Shown: positions 25,671 to 34,362, counted from the first letter of the stretch. The stretch: 64,000 nucleotides of DNA from Shewanella sp. GD04112 (GCF_029835735.1 NZ_JAOEAL010000001.1:62001-126000), one strand, 5' to 3'. Notes: generated by a model from the sequence alone, not told the origin. Numbers and translations: made by a program.

Positions 25671-28160
25671 ATGGAACTTTCGATTCGTCGTTTATGCGCC
25701 GCAGTTGGTGCGGTGTTGCTCTCTTCTTTTGCGGTTATACCTGCTGCACTTGCGGCGGAATATGACAAAATGGTTCACGGTCCCGTGGATCTTCCCAATG
25801 GCCAATGGCTCAATTTTTATCAAAAAGATCAACAGGTATGGGGCGAAATGCTCTACGGCGATGCGCCTGGTGTACGCATTGACGATTACGGCCGCGCCGA
25901 AATCGTGGCGGTGTTTTACTATGACTTCGACAAGGGCGGCACTAAAGAGGTGATCGTCATGCTCAAGGATGCCGATGGCCAGCATCTACGGGGTTATGGT
26001 TTTGAGGGCGAGGAGTTGACTAAACTGCCGCGCCTACAAGCCGTGCTCGATGAAGTCGCACCCACCATTAGCACCTTTACCGTCGGCGGCGTTCGCAAAG
26101 TAATAAGCCAGTTACCACCGCAGCAGTACCGTATGACCTATGAGGCTGAGGGCGTCCAAGATGCTGACATCAAAGCGATTCTTGATGGTACCTCAAAACT
26201 CAAACCGACCTTAATTGGCTATCGCAATTCTGAAGGCACGGCAACGGATGTAAAAACCGCAGTGGAATACAAGCTGCGCTATCCCCTGACTCGCACCGAT
26301 AAGGATGCCGAGGGGCGTGAACGAAAATACAGTCTGGTGGCAACCTTTGATCGCAGCGCCTACGTCGAAGAAGATAGCAGCTTTATGCTGGTGGCCATTG
26401 GCTACGAGGCCGACGACATCGATTGGCTTAAAAATGGCGGCGAAAAAATCCCGCGAACAGGGCCTTTTTACGAATTTATGAGTATGGGCAGTACTTGGGC
26501 TGGCGTTGCCAGTGAAGCCCATTATGTGCAGGGTGAGCTGGATGGTCACTTTGCCGCCTACGATGCCCGCAATGGCAGTGTGATGTATGCCGGTGACTAT
26601 AAGCTGGGTAAGCAAGTGGGTAAGTGGATTGAAGCCGACAGCCGTGAAACCTATTGGGAAGGCGAGTACCTCGACGGTAAGAAACAGGGCAAATGGGTGT
26701 TGCAGTCCATTATGGATGATGCCGATAACTACGGCTTTATTCACTACAACAAGGGCGTGCCCGATGGCCCGAGTGAAATCTATACCCCAGATTACGATTC
26801 CAGCACCGAAGGCGCGAAGAAGTTGTCCGAAAAGGGCATCTATCTCAATGGCGTAAAAGATGGCGAGTGGCTTGAGTCCGATGGCAGCAAAGGCCAATAC
26901 CAAAAGGGCGTAAAACAAGGCGCTTGGGTGGAAAAGGTTACCCAGGGGGATTATCGCTTTCAAACCGGTGAAGGCAGCTATCTCGATGGTAAACGTTCAG
27001 GTACTTGGGTCTATATTCGAACGCCCGATGAGAACGATGCTTTTACCACTAAGCAATCGGTGACTTATCTCTACAAGACCGAAGTCAACTATGAGAATGG
27101 CCTACGCCAAGGTGAGGCTAAGCTATTCAATAAAGATAATTTTATGTTCGCCCTCAAACATTACGATAAGGGCCGCCTCCACGGTGAAAGTCTATGGTAC
27201 TCAGCGCCAAATATCGTCAGCAATGTTGCCAATTACCGTCAAGGGGAGTTGGATGGCGCACAAATGTGGCTCGAGTCTAACGGCGATCTGAATGAGTTGA
27301 GTCAGTATAAGTTTAATGACGCCGTGACACTTAAGCCTTCGCAGGATGAATGCATGATGCGAAAAGAACCCTACGCAGGCGATTGTGAGGGGGTGTTAAG
27401 TTCAAAAAATGCTGAAACTAGCTCGATTAAAGACGGTGAGCAGCGTGTTTATCGTGGCGGCCGCCTATCCGAATTAAGCTATTACACCAATGGGTCAGTC
27501 GATAAAGAATATCGATTCGATTCTAACGGTCGCTTAATGTCTCTGCAGGCCTATAAAGCGGGTCAGGAATATGGCCCAAGCATCCGCTATTCCACCGACG
27601 GCGGCTATTCGCTCGTGCAATATGGTCATCTTATCAATAACCGCCTCTCTGGCCCCCATTACACTTTCTACCCGAACGGCCAGTTAAAGAGCTTGTGGAA
27701 CTATTGCCAGCAAGAAGGCGAAACCTGGAACGGTGAACCCTATTTCTGGGATAACGCCATTGCGCGCTGTGGTATCCAGCGGGAGTACTTTGATAATGGT
27801 GCCGTGAGTTGTATCGAGGATCTCGACAGCAATTATGCCGTGGATAAAGTCTGTTATGACCAAAATGGTAAGTTGGCCAGCGAAATGCTGCGTATCGATG
27901 AGCAGCATGTGGTGCATAAGCGCTATATCAACGGTGTTATCTATCAAGAGGAACCCGGATTCTCGGATTTTTCCCATGTGACTAAGGGGCGCAAAATCTA
28001 TCACTTAGAGAACCCTAAAAGCCATGGTGTGTTTAAGTCCTACGACAGCAGTGGCAAGCTGAAATACGAAAAAATATTCGATATGGGTAAGGCTGGCTGT
28101 ATGAAAAAGTACGATGCCAATGGCAAGCAAACCCCAGAGACCGCGAGCTGCCAGTTCTAG
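25671..28160 (+). CDS. Large secreted MORN-repeat protein, function unknown
   Basis: 829-residue protein with a signal peptide (about 28 residues, ending AALAA). It contains many MORN-type repeats, roughly one every 20-30 residues from about 285 on, of the form G..x(n)G.W, for example DGKKQGKWV, NGVKDGEWLES, KGVKQGAWVEK, DGKRSGTWVYI, KGRLHGESLWYS and NGQLKSLWNY. Such MORN variant proteins are seen in bacteria as envelope or antitoxin-like scaffold proteins. No transmembrane helix besides the signal is visible, so it is probably periplasmic or secreted. It stands alone and is followed by a thioesterase 107 bases on. The role cannot be named. Confidence 0.82.
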   Translation: MELSIRRLCAAVGAVLLSSFAVIPAALAAEYDKMVHGPVDLPNGQWLNFYQKDQQVWGEMLYGDAPGVRIDDYGRAEIVAVFYYDFDKGGTKEVIVMLKDADGQHLRGYGFEGEELTKLPRLQAVLDEVAPTISTFTVGGVRKVISQLPPQQYRMTYEAEGVQDADIKAILDGTSKLKPTLIGYRNSEGTATDVKTAVEYKLRYPLTRTDKDAEGRERKYSLVATFDRSAYVEEDSSFMLVAIGYEADDIDWLKNGGEKIPRTGPFYEFMSMGSTWAGVASEAHYVQGELDGHFAAYDARNGSVMYAGDYKLGKQVGKWIEADSRETYWEGEYLDGKKQGKWVLQSIMDDADNYGFIHYNKGVPDGPSEIYTPDYDSSTEGAKKLSEKGIYLNGVKDGEWLESDGSKGQYQKGVKQGAWVEKVTQGDYRFQTGEGSYLDGKRSGTWVYIRTPDENDAFTTKQSVTYLYKTEVNYENGLRQGEAKLFNKDNFMFALKHYDKGRLHGESLWYSAPNIVSNVANYRQGELDGAQMWLESNGDLNELSQYKFNDAVTLKPSQDECMMRKEPYAGDCEGVLSSKNAETSSIKDGEQRVYRGGRLSELSYYTNGSVDKEYRFDSNGRLMSLQAYKAGQEYGPSIRYSTDGGYSLVQYGHLINNRLSGPHYTFYPNGQLKSLWNYCQQEGETWNGEPYFWDNAIARCGIQREYFDNGAVSCIEDLDSNYAVDKVCYDQNGKLASEMLRIDEQHVVHKRYINGVIYQEEPGFSDFSHVTKGRKIYHLENPKSHGVFKSYDSSGKLKYEKIFDMGKAGCMKKYDANGKQTPETASCQF

Positions 28161-28267
28161 CATCGCGCTTCTTATTTCTGTTAGGCTTGGTGGGGATAAA
28201 CGGGGCAAGCGCCTCGTTTATCCCATTCACAGCATAAAAGTATAAGAACAACAAAAGGGAAGTTTGC

Positions 28268-28678
28268 ATGTCAGTCACCGAATACAGCCTTGAAATCCAC
28301 CCAAGATTTACCGAAACCGATGGTCTAGGCCATATCAACAACACAGTGATCCCCGTGTGGTGCGAGGCGGCGCGCACGCCAATCTTCGAGATTTTTAATC
28401 CCGAGTTGGATTTGCATCAGTGGAACCTCATAGTGGCAGGCTTTACCGTGGCCTTTATCGCGCCGACTTATTACGGCAAGAGTGTGACGGTGAAAACCTA
28501 TGTCAGCCGTATCGGCAATAGCAGCTTCGAGCTGACTCAAACCTGTTGGCAGGTTGGCAATAAAACCGCCGAAGTGAAAACCACCTTAGTGCACTACGAC
28601 TACAGCTGCGAAAAAAGCCGCCCCATCCCCGAAGATATTCGTGAAATCCTAGCTAGCCTGAATGGCGAAGCTGCATAA
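28268..28678 (+). CDS. Acyl-CoA thioesterase, 4HBT hotdog family (YbgC-like)
   Basis: 136-residue single-hotdog protein. The 4HBT signature region is FTETDGLGHINNTVIPVWCEAARTPIF (about 15-41), with the Asp and the HINN pattern of the YbgC/4-hydroxybenzoyl-CoA thioesterase group. It hydrolyses acyl-CoA to acid plus CoA; the substrate chain length is unknown. The ATG at 28268 is preceded by AGGGAAGTTTGC. Another 4HBT protein (29689-30153) lies 1 kb further. Confidence 0.88.
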   Translation: MSVTEYSLEIHPRFTETDGLGHINNTVIPVWCEAARTPIFEIFNPELDLHQWNLIVAGFTVAFIAPTYYGKSVTVKTYVSRIGNSSFELTQTCWQVGNKTAEVKTTLVHYDYSCEKSRPIPEDIREILASLNGEAA

Positions 28679-28691
28679 GTCAGATATTCGC

Positions 28692-28723
28692 TTTCACCGC
28701 ACAATTGCAATTGCGCGGTGAAA
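28692..28723 (+). terminator. Hairpin after the thioesterase gene
   Basis: Stem TTTCACCGC / GCGGTGAAA around a 14-base loop, 14 bases downstream of the stop. A T-run is missing, so its terminator activity is uncertain. Confidence 0.5.
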
Positions 28724-28742
28724 ACGTTAACGTGGCGGCCGC

Positions 28743-28764
28743 AAATGTGATGCGGATCACTTAT
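28743..28764. promoter_or_regulatory. CRP-type binding site upstream of the HPP gene
   Basis: The core TGTGATGCGGATCACT (28746-28761) matches the consensus TGTGA-N6-TCACA, and flanking AAA and TAT extend the match to 22 bases. It lies about 43 bases before the HPP start and likely allows CRP control. Confidence 0.68.
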
Positions 28765-28796
28765 CCGCGCCTTTATTCCTTCCGGCCGGATTTAGC

Positions 28797-29345
28797 ATGA
28801 GATTTTACTTCACCCGAATGCGTTCTAAGGACATCTGTCCGCCACGACAACCCCTGAAAAAGATCGTTTGGTCATGGGTGGGAGCCTTTTGCGGCATTTA
28901 CTTAGTCGCCAGTCTCGCCAGTTATATGAGCGATAATCTGCTCGGCACTATGTTTGTGATTGGCTCATTTGGGGCATCGGCGGTATTAGTCTATGGCGCG
29001 CCGCTGGCAGAGTTTTCTCAGCCACGTAACTTGATTGGCGGCAGTGTGTTATCGGCACTGATTGGTGTGGCTGTTTATCAAGTGTTTGCCGATTATATGG
29101 TGCTCGCGAGTGCGCTAGCCGTATCACTAGCCATCGCATTGATGTATTTAACTCGCACGCTGCATCCACCGGGCGGCGCAACGGCATTAATTGCCGTGAT
29201 AGGCGGTGATAACGTGCATCAACTCGGATTTCTCTACGCGTTGATGCCGGTCTTTCTCGGCTCACTACTGCTATTGCTGGTGGCGCTGGTCGTGAATAAT
29301 CTCTCCACCGATCCCAAACGCCACTATCCAGTCTATTGGATTTAG
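28797..29345 (+). CDS. HPP family membrane protein
   Basis: 182-residue inner-membrane protein with four predicted helices and the family signature TRTLHPPGGATALIAVIGG (about 121-139), which contains the HPP motif that names the family; related proteins take part in nitrite or other anion transport in plastids and cyanobacteria. The N-terminus also has CPPRQP. It starts at an ATG 33 bases after a strong CRP-type site. The next gene is convergent (29366-29629). Confidence 0.87.
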   Translation: MRFYFTRMRSKDICPPRQPLKKIVWSWVGAFCGIYLVASLASYMSDNLLGTMFVIGSFGASAVLVYGAPLAEFSQPRNLIGGSVLSALIGVAVYQVFADYMVLASALAVSLAIALMYLTRTLHPPGGATALIAVIGGDNVHQLGFLYALMPVFLGSLLLLLVALVVNNLSTDPKRHYPVYWI

Positions 29346-29365
29346 CACACCTGTTGCGAAGCCTG

Positions 29366-29629
29366 TTATTTCAAAAACTTCTGCACATACCAACAGCTGG
29401 CTGCTATCTCAAAATCTTGGGCTTTGGCCCACTTTAGGCCATGGCGAACTAAACGTTCGGCAAGGCCTTTGCCGCGTAGCTCGTCGGGCACAAAGGTTCG
29501 GTTAAAGTCGATGTGCTGGCCATTGAGTCGGTATTCCAGCACGGCTTCATGCCCGTCAACGGGGATCACAAAACGTTGTTGATCCTGTTGATGCTCAACA
29601 ACGACTTCTATTGGCGCTTTTTCTGACAT
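29366..29629 (-). CDS. Small GNAT-like N-acetyltransferase (YjdJ family)
   Basis: 87-residue protein, the short GNAT fold of the YjdJ group (full GNATs are about 150). The acetyl-CoA binding loop is FVPDELRGKGLAERLVRHGLKWAKAQ (about 47-72), with the conserved R-G-K-G-L-A pattern, followed by the ASCWYVQKFL motif. Its substrate is unknown. It is convergent with the HPP gene, whose stop lies 21 bases away, and may share a transcript with the thioesterase gene upstream on the same strand. Confidence 0.84.
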   Translation of the reverse strand: MSEKAPIEVVVEHQQDQQRFVIPVDGHEAVLEYRLNGQHIDFNRTFVPDELRGKGLAERLVRHGLKWAKAQDFEIAASCWYVQKFLK

Positions 29630-29688
29630 ACAGCCTCCCTCTGATATGGCCTAAAGTGTTATGGCAATGTTGCCATAGACTCGGTAGC

Positions 29689-30153
29689 TTAAGCTTGCTC
29701 GTGTTGTTTAAGAATGGCGAGTAATTCCGTGGGAAGCTCGGCTTTTTGACCCGTTTTAAAGTTAAACATCACTGCGACCGAAGTACCTAAGGTCGTTATG
29801 GCCTGTTGCTGCTTACTAAAGGCCTGATAATGCATGGTAAATCTGTCGCTTTGAATATCGCTGATACTCACGCTGACCAATAGGGTATCGGGGAAGGTTA
29901 CTGGACGTTTATAGCGGGCCTGATTTTCGCTAATCACTGGGCCAACACCGGATTTATACAGGGCATCGAGTGGAAAGAGGCGGTTGAAAAAGTCGATACG
30001 TGCGGTTTCAAAATAGCGGAAATAGACCACGTTGTTGACGTGTTGCAGCGCATCCATTTCGCCCCAAGCCACGGGGATTTCGGTCACTATAGGGTGCTGT
30101 GCGAGAAACTTTTCCATTGGACTTAGTGTTGGACTTTCCATTGCATTACTCAT
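29689..30153 (-). CDS. Acyl-CoA thioesterase, 4HBT hotdog family
   Basis: 154-residue hotdog-fold thioesterase. The signature VAWGEMDALQHVNNVVYFRYFETARIDFF (about 22-50) carries the catalytic Asp and the HVNN pattern. The ATG at 30153 (MSNAMESPT) is chosen over a TTG two codons earlier. It is distinct from the 4HBT protein at 28268, about 1.5 kb away, with different flanking residues, so they are not recent duplicates. It diverges from the MerR gene at 30301. Confidence 0.87.
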   Translation of the reverse strand: MSNAMESPTLSPMEKFLAQHPIVTEIPVAWGEMDALQHVNNVVYFRYFETARIDFFNRLFPLDALYKSGVGPVISENQARYKRPVTFPDTLLVSVSISDIQSDRFTMHYQAFSKQQQAITTLGTSVAVMFNFKTGQKAELPTELLAILKQHEQA

Positions 30154-30300
30154 AGTCAAAAGCTCTAGTTAAAACGCTCGTTTAAGGCAGCCAGACTAGC
30201 AGTATAAAGTGCGAGCGACAAGCCTAAAGCGCGGTGATATGCTGGCTAAGGCTTGGAGGTTTATGATGATTTTTTCAATTATTTTAATGGATTAAATACT

Positions 30301-30654
30301 ATGTATATTGGTGCTGTGGCGAAGCAAACGGGCCTGTCGATCAAGGCGATTCGCCTCTACGAGGAGTGGGGACTGATCAGTGCGCCGATCCGTAAGGGGC
30401 GTTATCGTACTTATAGCGCAACCGATATAAAGCAGTTATTGCTGATCAAAGAGGCCAAAACCTTAGGTATTAAACTCTCGCAACTTAAAGACTTGTTTAC
30501 CGAGGGTGAGCAGGCGGCGCAGCTTGAGTCTGTGCAGCAGTTTTTATTGAATATCAAAGCCGATTTCCAGCGGCAGATCAGCGAATTAGAAGATAAATTA
30601 GTCAGGCTCGATGCCTGTATTGATGGTTTGGATACCTGCGAATCCCGCGCCTAA
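30301..30654 (+). CDS. MerR-family transcriptional regulator
   Basis: 117-residue regulator with the MerR winged helix at the N-terminus (IGAVAKQTGLSIKAIRLYEEWGLI, about 3-26) and a long dimerisation helix (about 75-110), but short of the usual metal-binding cysteine loop; two late Cys (about 104 and 111) remain. The ATG at 30301 is preceded by weak Shine-Dalgarno bases; an in-frame start 16 codons upstream gives extra residues unlike MerR. A MerR-style promoter with a long palindrome between its hexamers lies just downstream before an NAD(P)H oxidoreductase, which is the likely target. Confidence 0.88.
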   Translation: MYIGAVAKQTGLSIKAIRLYEEWGLISAPIRKGRYRTYSATDIKQLLLIKEAKTLGIKLSQLKDLFTEGEQAAQLESVQQFLLNIKADFQRQISELEDKLVRLDACIDGLDTCESRA

Positions 30655-30662
30655 TTCCAAGC

Positions 30663-30694
30663 TTGACTCTGCCCCTAGGGGCAGAGCTTAAGCT
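30663..30694 (+). promoter_or_regulatory. MerR-type promoter with a 20-base palindromic spacer
   Basis: A TTGACT -35 hexamer (30663-30668) overlaps the perfect palindrome CTCTGCCCCTAGGGGCAGAG (30667-30686), and a weak -10 (TTAAGC or TAAGCT, 30688-30694) follows at an overlong spacing of 19-20 bases. That is the classic layout of MerR-activated promoters. It precedes the oxidoreductase start at 30726. Confidence 0.72.
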
Positions 30695-30725
30695 GTTGTC
30701 ATATTGAATACTCAAGGTTTTTACT

Positions 30726-31304
30726 ATGACAAAAAAAATTCTGGTGATTTCTGGTCATCCCAAACCCGATAGTCTGTGTGAACATTTAGCCGACACTTAC
30801 GCCAAGGCTGCGGGCGAGTCGCATTCGGTGCGCCTGTTAAAGCTCTGCGAGTTGGCATTTGAGCCTAATTTGGAGCAGGGATACCATCAAGAACAGCCAT
30901 TAGAGGCGGATTTGCAACGCTTTCAGCAGGCCATTCTATGGGCCGAGCATCTAGTGATTGTGGTGCCCATTTGGTGGGGCAGCGTACCCGCCAAGTTTAA
31001 AGGGTTAATTGATAGAACATTTTTACCTGGTTTTGCCTTTCAGTATCAGCAGGGGAAAACCTTTCCTAATCGGCTGCTCGAGGGGAGAACCTCACGTATT
31101 ATCATGACCATGGATACGCCGCCTTGGTATTACAAGTGGTTCCAAGGCGCGCCCGCCCTAAAGCAATTAGATACCGCGACGTTAGCCTTTAGTGGCTTTA
31201 AGCGCGCCAAGAGTCAAATGTTGGGGCCTGTGATCAATGCCAAGGCGCAGCAAGTGCAAAACTGGCAAGCGCAAGTTGAGCTGCATGGTAGGTTGGGGCG
31301 TTAA
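30726..31304 (+). CDS. NAD(P)H-dependent oxidoreductase, flavodoxin-like fold (MdaB/NQO family)
   Basis: 192-residue flavoprotein with an N-terminal flavodoxin-like FMN/FAD site (ILVISGHPKPDSLCEHLAD, about 5-23) and WAEHLVIVVPIWWGSVPAKFKGLIDRTFLPGFAF (about 74-107), as in KefF, MdaB and NQO1-type quinone reductases. It reduces quinones or other electrophiles with two electrons. Its promoter looks MerR controlled, and the MerR gene is immediately upstream, which suggests induction by reactive electrophiles. The start is preceded by CAAGGTTTTTACT. Confidence 0.86.
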   Translation: MTKKILVISGHPKPDSLCEHLADTYAKAAGESHSVRLLKLCELAFEPNLEQGYHQEQPLEADLQRFQQAILWAEHLVIVVPIWWGSVPAKFKGLIDRTFLPGFAFQYQQGKTFPNRLLEGRTSRIIMTMDTPPWYYKWFQGAPALKQLDTATLAFSGFKRAKSQMLGPVINAKAQQVQNWQAQVELHGRLGR

Positions 31305-31319
31305 TCAAAAGGAGCTTAA

Positions 31320-31715
31320 GTGATTAAACAAGTTGGCAATACTCAGATCCAAGCAAAGCATCTCGCCAGTTGCCACTGTGGCGCCGTGGTGTTGGAGTTA
31401 TCGCTGCCCAATGGCATTGAAAAGCCAAGGCGCTGTGATTGCTCTATCTGTCGGCGCAAGGGGGCTATCGTCGGTTCAGTGCCGCTGGCGGGATTGAAGA
31501 TTATCAAAGGCGAGACCGTATTAAAGTGCTACGAATTTAATACCAAAACGGCCAAACATTACTTCTGCTCCATGTGCGGCATTTATACCCATCATCAAAG
31601 GCGCTCTAATCCCAATGAATATGGCTATAACCTTGGTTGCCTCGAAGGCGTTAATCCTTATGAATTAGGCGATGTGCCGGTTTGCGATGGGGTGAATCAC
31701 CCGGCGGACAGGTAG
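31320..31715 (+). CDS. GFA-family (glutathione-dependent formaldehyde-activating-like) zinc protein
   Basis: 131-residue protein of the GFA fold (Mss4-like). Zn ligands are in CHCGAVVLEL (about 19-28), CDCSICRRKGAI (about 39-50) and CSMCGIYTHHQRRSNP (about 83-98), the pattern expected. It starts at a GTG (31320) after AAAAGGAGC and 15 bases after the oxidoreductase, so they are probably one operon. The proposed role in formaldehyde/GSH chemistry is family lore and not certain. Confidence 0.84.
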   Translation: MIKQVGNTQIQAKHLASCHCGAVVLELSLPNGIEKPRRCDCSICRRKGAIVGSVPLAGLKIIKGETVLKCYEFNTKTAKHYFCSMCGIYTHHQRRSNPNEYGYNLGCLEGVNPYELGDVPVCDGVNHPADR

Positions 31716-31731
31716 ATTTGATTTGCCAGAT

Positions 31732-31765
31732 AAACAAAAAGCGACCCTTGGGTCGCTTTTTGTTT
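31732..31765. terminator. Bidirectional terminator between the GFA gene and mtnC
   Basis: Sixteen-base near-perfect stem AAACAAAAAGCGACCC / GGGTCGCTTTTTGTTT with a short TT loop. It has T-runs on both strands and sits between convergent genes. Confidence 0.88.
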
Positions 31766-31777
31766 GCAGTGCCGATG

Positions 31778-32458
31778 TTAGTCGATCACTAGCTCATCGA
31801 AACTGTTAATAGTGCGATAATCGCCAGTGCGTTGTTTGCTGTCGCGCACCATTTGGCAGGTCATCATGCCTGCAGCTTCGGCGGCTTTAAGCTCTTCAAC
31901 CACGTCGGACACAAACAGCACTTGCTTAGGACTTAGGCTGATGGTGTTGAGTATGTTGGCGTAGGCTTGTTTATCTAATTTGTTACCGGTACGGGTATCA
32001 AAATGGCCGCTAAACATCTCGGTTAAATCTCCACCATCACTGTGGCTGAACAGCAGTTTTTGGGCTTCAACCGAACCCGAAGAGAAGCTGTAAATACGCA
32101 GTTTTTGCGCGGTAAAACGGTTAACCGCTTCGATAAAGTCGGGGAAGATATGGCCTGTAAATTCGCCATGGGCGTAACCTTGCTTCCAAATCAAACCCTG
32201 TAGGGTTTTGAGTGGGGTCGCTTTACGGTCTTCATGTACCCATTGCTGCAAAATTTCAGTCACGCGGGCTAAATCGGCATCGGGTTCGAGGGCGATATCT
32301 CGGGTGTCGCAGATACAGTTTTCCACCAAGACATTGTGTTGGTTCTGCGCTAAAAAGTCTGGTAAGGCTTTGACAGAATAGGGGAATAGCACATCTTGGA
32401 TAAAGGTTAGGTCTGTCGTGGTGCCTGCTGTGTCTACGACTATGGCTCTGATACCCAT
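31778..32458 (-). CDS. mtnC: Enolase-phosphatase E1 (methionine salvage)
   Basis: Bifunctional cytoplasmic enzyme of methionine salvage: it enolises and dephosphorylates 2,3-diketo-5-methylthiopentyl-1-phosphate to acireductone. From the ATG at 32458 (MGIRAIVVDTAGTTTD) it has 226 residues, the family length. The HAD motif I is IVVDTAGTTTD (about 5-15; Asp nucleophile), motif II is SFSSGSVEAQ and motif III/IV is ILFVSDVVEELKAA. An in-frame start six codons upstream is unlikely. No other mtn gene is in view. Confidence 0.92.
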   Translation of the reverse strand: MGIRAIVVDTAGTTTDLTFIQDVLFPYSVKALPDFLAQNQHNVLVENCICDTRDIALEPDADLARVTEILQQWVHEDRKATPLKTLQGLIWKQGYAHGEFTGHIFPDFIEAVNRFTAQKLRIYSFSSGSVEAQKLLFSHSDGGDLTEMFSGHFDTRTGNKLDKQAYANILNTISLSPKQVLFVSDVVEELKAAEAAGMMTCQMVRDSKQRTGDYRTINSFDELVID

Positions 32459-32821
32459 AATGTTTTGATACTCCACAATATGTTGGCTAAAAAATGCAAC
32501 CCCGATCCTAAGCGTTATTGGGGTAATTGGCTAGTGGATTTCGCCCTTAGACCGTGGGAGATTGTGCACCATATCACTCAGCTATTCGACTGAAACTTAA
32601 TTAAATGAGGAATTTTAGAGGCTTATCTAGTGGATATGGATGAAATACTGGATTTAGTCGGAAGAATTATGCTGTTTATGATCCCACAGTTTGTTGTCGG
32701 CATAAGACTATGGTCTTAATAGCTAAGGGAAATTTTGGCTGTTATTGTAGCTTTACTATCTTTCGACTGAATTTGTTCACCTTTAGGGTTTTAGGGATGA
32801 GGTCGAGCGAGTTCTGCACTG
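32459..32821. other. Gene-poor stretch upstream of mtnC and a membrane protein gene
   Basis: 363 bases with no convincing gene. A short plus-strand frame at 32636-32719 could make a 27-residue hydrophobic peptide (MDEILDLVGRIMLF...), but no ribosome site supports it. The rest is AT-rich upstream sequence for the divergent genes. Confidence 0.6.
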
Positions 32822-33256
32822 ATGAGACTGTTTATGAAATATTTACCCGCATTTGGCTTAGGTATTCTGTTGGCGGTATTAAGCTTTGTGAGTTTCGCGC
32901 TGGTTGCTACGGCGGGCTATATGTACGCTTTGCTCGGAAGTGTTGATAACCTCAGCCACACTAGCCCGGTTTATCTGGGGTTAGGTGCCCATGATGCGGG
33001 CTTATTATTGCTGCTCTCTGGGCTGATGTTATTTAGCTATCAGCGGCTGTTTCCTCGATTGCCATTCGATTGGTATGCAGCGGTGGCGATGCAATTGCCC
33101 TTAGGTTCCTTAGTGCTGTGGGCGGATGGGATTTCCTTTAATCTTACGGATTTTTATGGCGTAGCCAGAGCCTTAACCCTATTTAGCGCCACCTTTGGAG
33201 TGCTGATTATTTTTGGCTTATTGCAGCGCCGTAGCCGCAGGCTTGCTCGGGCTTAA
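32822..33256 (+). CDS. Uncharacterised inner-membrane protein
   Basis: 144-residue protein with four predicted helices (about 5-30, 55-75, 83-100, 112-135) and a basic C-terminal tail (RRRSRRLARA), consistent with an N-in, C-in membrane protein. I recognise no family. The start may be the ATG at 32822 or the ATG at 32834 (MKYLPAFG); the ribosome site is poor for both. It is followed 93 bases on by the DUF3137-type gene. Confidence 0.66.
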   Translation: MRLFMKYLPAFGLGILLAVLSFVSFALVATAGYMYALLGSVDNLSHTSPVYLGLGAHDAGLLLLLSGLMLFSYQRLFPRLPFDWYAAVAMQLPLGSLVLWADGISFNLTDFYGVARALTLFSATFGVLIIFGLLQRRSRRLARA

Positions 33257-33348
33257 TCGGTCATTTGTTGGCCTTAAACTGGCCTTGCTGAAATAAAATC
33301 CGTAAAATCATTGGCCTAAATGGATTTGAGTCGTAAGAGTAGGAGCCA

Positions 33349-34362
33349 ATGAGTTCGATTGAATTTGATATTCCCGAAGATCACCGTATTCCCTTTCAGA
33401 AGTATTACAAACAAAAAATCGCCCCTAAATGCGCCCCGTTTGAAGCAAAGCGTGAAGGCGTGAACCAAAGGCGGCGTGAAAATGCCAAGTTCACCACCCC
33501 AATCTACTACATATGCATCACGGTGATTTTGGGCGCCTTCGCAGGGCTGCTCGGGGTGCAGTTTATGTTGGTGCCTATGGATTATTTTGTGCCTTTGATG
33601 ATTGGCGCGTTTCTGCCGACTCCCGTGATAGCGTTAGTGGCGATAGCCTCGGGAAAGGAAAGCAATGAACTCTATAATGCCGCCTTTGAAAAACTCTATC
33701 CCATTAGTCTCAAGTACTTCGGCAATGATTATGCATTAACGAGGGAGCCTAAGGTGGACTTCTCAACCTTCCTTGAGTTGGGGTTGCTGCCTAAAACCGA
33801 TAAGCAGTATGCGCAAAATTGCCTTAAGGGAACCTATAACAAGGTGCCGTTTCAGTTTTATGAGGTCGATGCTTACAACACTAAATCGAACAATAATGGC
33901 TCGGTTGAGCGAGTGACCATCTTCAATGGTGTGCTACTGGTGTGCAATATTCCTAAGCGATTCAACGGCACTACCTTGTTAGTCACGGATAAGGGCAGTT
34001 TAAAAAATCGTATTGAGGGGTTTAAGACAAAGCTGTCGCGGGTCAAGCTTGAGGATGTACGTTTTGAGCGTTGTTTTGAGGTGTATAGCAGTGACCAAGT
34101 CGAGGCGCGCTACTTACTCAATCCCTTGATGATGGAAAATCTCTTGGCCCTAGGCCGCGAGCTAAATGCCGAGGTGGAAGCCTGTTTCTATCAAAAACAA
34201 TTGTTGATTAAGATCCCGACAAAACACCATTTCTTTATCAATCAACTCGATTTAGATCGCCCCATCGATTTTAAGCTCAATATCGAGCGGATGTTTACCG
34301 AGTTAGGTTATACCTTCTCGATCATCGATACCTTAAGACTCGATAAACATACCGGGTTATAG
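33349..34362 (+). CDS. DUF3137-like membrane protein
   Basis: 337-residue protein with an N-terminal cytoplasmic segment (FDIPEDHRIPFQKYYKQKIAPKC), two helices at about 50-95, and a long soluble C-terminal part, the layout of DUF3137 proteins. Function is unknown for that family. The start ATG at 33349 follows GGAGCCA. Neighbours are other uncharacterised membrane proteins, so context gives no role. Confidence 0.72.
   Translation: MSSIEFDIPEDHRIPFQKYYKQKIAPKCAPFEAKREGVNQRRRENAKFTTPIYYICITVILGAFAGLLGVQFMLVPMDYFVPLMIGAFLPTPVIALVAIASGKESNELYNAAFEKLYPISLKYFGNDYALTREPKVDFSTFLELGLLPKTDKQYAQNCLKGTYNKVPFQFYEVDAYNTKSNNNGSVERVTIFNGVLLVCNIPKRFNGTTLLVTDKGSLKNRIEGFKTKLSRVKLEDVRFERCFEVYSSDQVEARYLLNPLMMENLLALGRELNAEVEACFYQKQLLIKIPTKHHFFINQLDLDRPIDFKLNIERMFTELGYTFSIIDTLRLDKHTGL

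Noticed and set aside
26211..26963. 250-codon open frame on the minus strand within the MORN gene
   Set aside because: It lies wholly antisense to a well-supported coding frame, has no ribosome site, and its composition follows the complement of that frame.
32636..32719. 27-residue hydrophobic small protein
   Set aside because: No ribosome site or family support; kept only as a note for the gene-poor stretch.
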